A DNA stretch of 64,000 nucleotides, from the NCBI GenBank assembly GCA_011526105.1, contig WYAZ01000031.1, positions 62,001 through 126,000 on the forward strand, read 5' to 3'. The notes under the pieces are model-generated. The model did no database searches, had not been told where the DNA came from, and was given only the letters and a program-made list of their open reading frames with translations. Positions 62,907-64,000 of this stretch are shown here, piece after piece (position 1 is the stretch's first letter; every line of letters starts with the position of its first letter). The position numbers and the translations under genes were made by a program. This DNA is from Deltaproteobacteria bacterium (GTDB taxonomy: Bacteria; Myxococcota; Kuafuiibacteriia; Kuafuiibacteriales; Kuafuiibacteriaceae).

Positions 62907-63806
62907 CTACGCGAACAGCTCGTCTCGGGCGGAACGACAGATGGCGATCACCCCGGGGTGCGCTACGCGCCGCTCCACCGAGATCGCATAGAAGTTCTCG
63001 GTAATGCCCGCGGCCCATCCGATGGTCCTGACGTCGTACTGCCGAGTCACCTCGGCCTCGATGGCGCTCGGGATGGGAAAGACACCCAGGCCCGTTTCGC
63101 CGAAGGCCTTGAGCAGCGCGCTGTCCTCGAACTCGCCGATGATCGCGGGGTGAAGATCGTTCTCCAGAAACCACGTGTCGAGCTCGCGCCGAACCGCAGA
63201 CTCGTGTGTGGGCAGGAGCATGGGCACCCCGCTGAGCGAGCCTGGAAAGCCCTTTCGCAACCGGGTGGCCTTTTCGCCGCGGCCCATGAAGCTGACGCCG
63301 CAGTGTCCCAGGTGGTGATTGTAGGCGCGGACGCTCACGTTCCTCGGAATGGGCGAATCCGAGAAGACGACGTCGAGGCGGTGAACGGAGAGGTCGGCGA
63401 GCAGCTGCTCGAGCGGACCCTCGTGGCACACAAAGCGCACCGGGTCACCGAGCTCCAGCGCGGGCTCGATCAGTCGACGAACGATGATCTTCGGCAGCGC
63501 GTTGACCGCGCCTACGACGATGCGCGGCGTGCGTTCCGTGGGGTGTCCGCGCAACGACTCCTGAAGTTCGCGCCCCGTCGAGAAGATCTCTTCTGCGTAG
63601 CCGAGGACGACTCGGCCGACGTCTGTGAGGCTCATCCTCCGCCCCGTCCGTGTAAACAGTGTCTCGCCCAGACTGGACTCGAGGTCACGGATCTGGGTGC
63701 TCACGGTCTGGGGTGTGAGCCGCAGGTTTCTGGCCGCTCGACTGAGGTTACCCTCCCGCGCGACGGCCCAAAAGAGCCGCAGATGATGGTAGTTGAGCTC
63801 GTCCAC
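62907..63806 (-). CDS. LysR family regulator, NhaR-like
   Basis: A 299-aa regulator. The N-terminal winged helix (NYHHLRLFWAVAREGNLSRAARNLRLTPQTVSTQIRDLE) and the effector domain (GECG-like HLGHCGVSFMG, IIGEFEDSALLKAFGETGLG) follow E. coli NhaR closely. NhaR senses Na+ and activates a Na+/H+ antiporter gene. The antiporter here is 24 kb away, so regulation of that gene is only possible. GTG 63806 is preceded by GGAGGGGAC. Confidence 0.85.
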   Translation of the reverse strand: MDELNYHHLRLFWAVAREGNLSRAARNLRLTPQTVSTQIRDLESSLGETLFTRTGRRMSLTDVGRVVLGYAEEIFSTGRELQESLRGHPTERTPRIVVGAVNALPKIIVRRLIEPALELGDPVRFVCHEGPLEQLLADLSVHRLDVVFSDSPIPRNVSVRAYNHHLGHCGVSFMGRGEKATRLRKGFPGSLSGVPMLLPTHESAVRRELDTWFLENDLHPAIIGEFEDSALLKAFGETGLGVFPIPSAIEAEVTRQYDVRTIGWAAGITENFYAISVERRVAHPGVIAICRSARDELFA

Positions 63807-63826
63807 GTCCCCTCCTGCGATCGTTC

Positions 63827-63875
63827 GAGGATATCTGTCAATCTATCACAAATTTTCGAATGGCTCGAACGCACC
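63827..63875. promoter_or_regulatory. AT-rich spacer upstream of the NhaR-like gene
   Basis: A markedly AT-rich stretch (GATATCTGTCAATCTATC, then ACAAATTTTCGAATGG) in an otherwise GC-rich region. It is a likely promoter and LysR binding region; no exact T-N11-A box is claimed. Confidence 0.35.
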
Positions 63876-63948
63876 GAAGTGGTCTAGAAGCACGGAATCG
63901 AGTCCGAGCGTCCGGCGCTGAGGTCTCGGCCTAAAGGAGTCAAAGTTT

Positions 63949-64000
63949 GGTGAGCCCCGAAGACAAGTTCCCCTCGAGTCTCAAACGGGACCTCCCGGCC
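63949..64000 (+). CDS. Possible start of a further gene (partial)
   Basis: AAAGGAG (63932-63938) lies 10 nt before GTG 63949, and the frame stays open for 17 codons to the window end. It diverges from the LysR gene and would be a natural target. The peptide is too short to identify. Confidence 0.3.

Overview
The window is high-GC DNA (coding frames rich in G/C at codon position 3, with many long antisense shadow frames) and reads as a chromosomal segment of a Myxococcota bacterium. The evidence is a MYXO-CTERM-type C-terminus on a secreted M64 peptidase, a Ser/Thr kinase fused to an ATPase/TPR-like region, a PP2C-type phosphatase, an AglZ/FrzS-type pseudo-receiver plus coiled-coil protein, a PilT-like ATPase, and many lipoproteins with Asp/Ala/Gly-rich linkers after the lipobox. 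The rank below phylum cannot be fixed from this sequence. I saw no rRNA, tRNA, IS element, phage or CRISPR array. No gap without a gene exceeds about 215 bp.

Layout. 0-9 kb: tail of an unknown gene, a giant Ser/Thr kinase, a DUF547 protein, an unknown lipoprotein, and a TPR protein coupled to a PP2C-type phosphatase. 9-18 kb (minus strand): a coupled set lipoprotein > M64 metallopeptidase > VOC protein; an unknown protein coupled to a PilT-like ATPase with a duplicated N-terminal domain; and a beta-helix lipoprotein. 18-22.7 kb: an orphan ATP-grasp-like protein, a lipoprotein and a coupled pair of unknown proteins. 22.9-26.9 kb: a tightly overlapping four-gene amino-sugar operon (PfkB kinase, GH4 glycosidase, LmbE/PIG-L deacetylase, GlmS-like SIS isomerase). 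It converges on an SSF sodium symporter, which is itself downstream of a glucosylglycerol-phosphate synthase/phosphatase. 31-39 kb (minus): a VWA protein, small exported proteins, fadJ, fadI and a Na+/H+ antiporter. 39-47 kb: MBL hydrolase, uppP, NAD-dependent epimerase, GNAT-like protein, membrane protein and PBP1A. 47-56 kb (plus): the AglZ-like protein, BamD, an active/inactive M16 peptidase pair and a small membrane protein. 56-60 kb (minus): an operon of DUF368 carrier-lipid transporter, MBOAT acyltransferase and SGNH protein. 60-64 kb: a sensor kinase/NtrC pair and a NhaR-like LysR regulator.

Together these genes serve envelope building (PBP1A, UppP, DUF368, BamD, MBOAT/SGNH), surface motility and secretion, amino-sugar and fatty-acid catabolism, osmoadaptation and signalling. 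Two signals stand out. First, the operon at 22.9-26.9 kb looks like a PTS-independent chitobiose/amino-sugar pathway built from enzymes not usually found together. Second, at least ten genes have a TAnnnn -10 hexamer only 6-9 nt before the start codon, several with a -35 hexamer at 16-17 bp, and mostly no Shine-Dalgarno. This points to widespread leaderless transcription and corrects several start codons.
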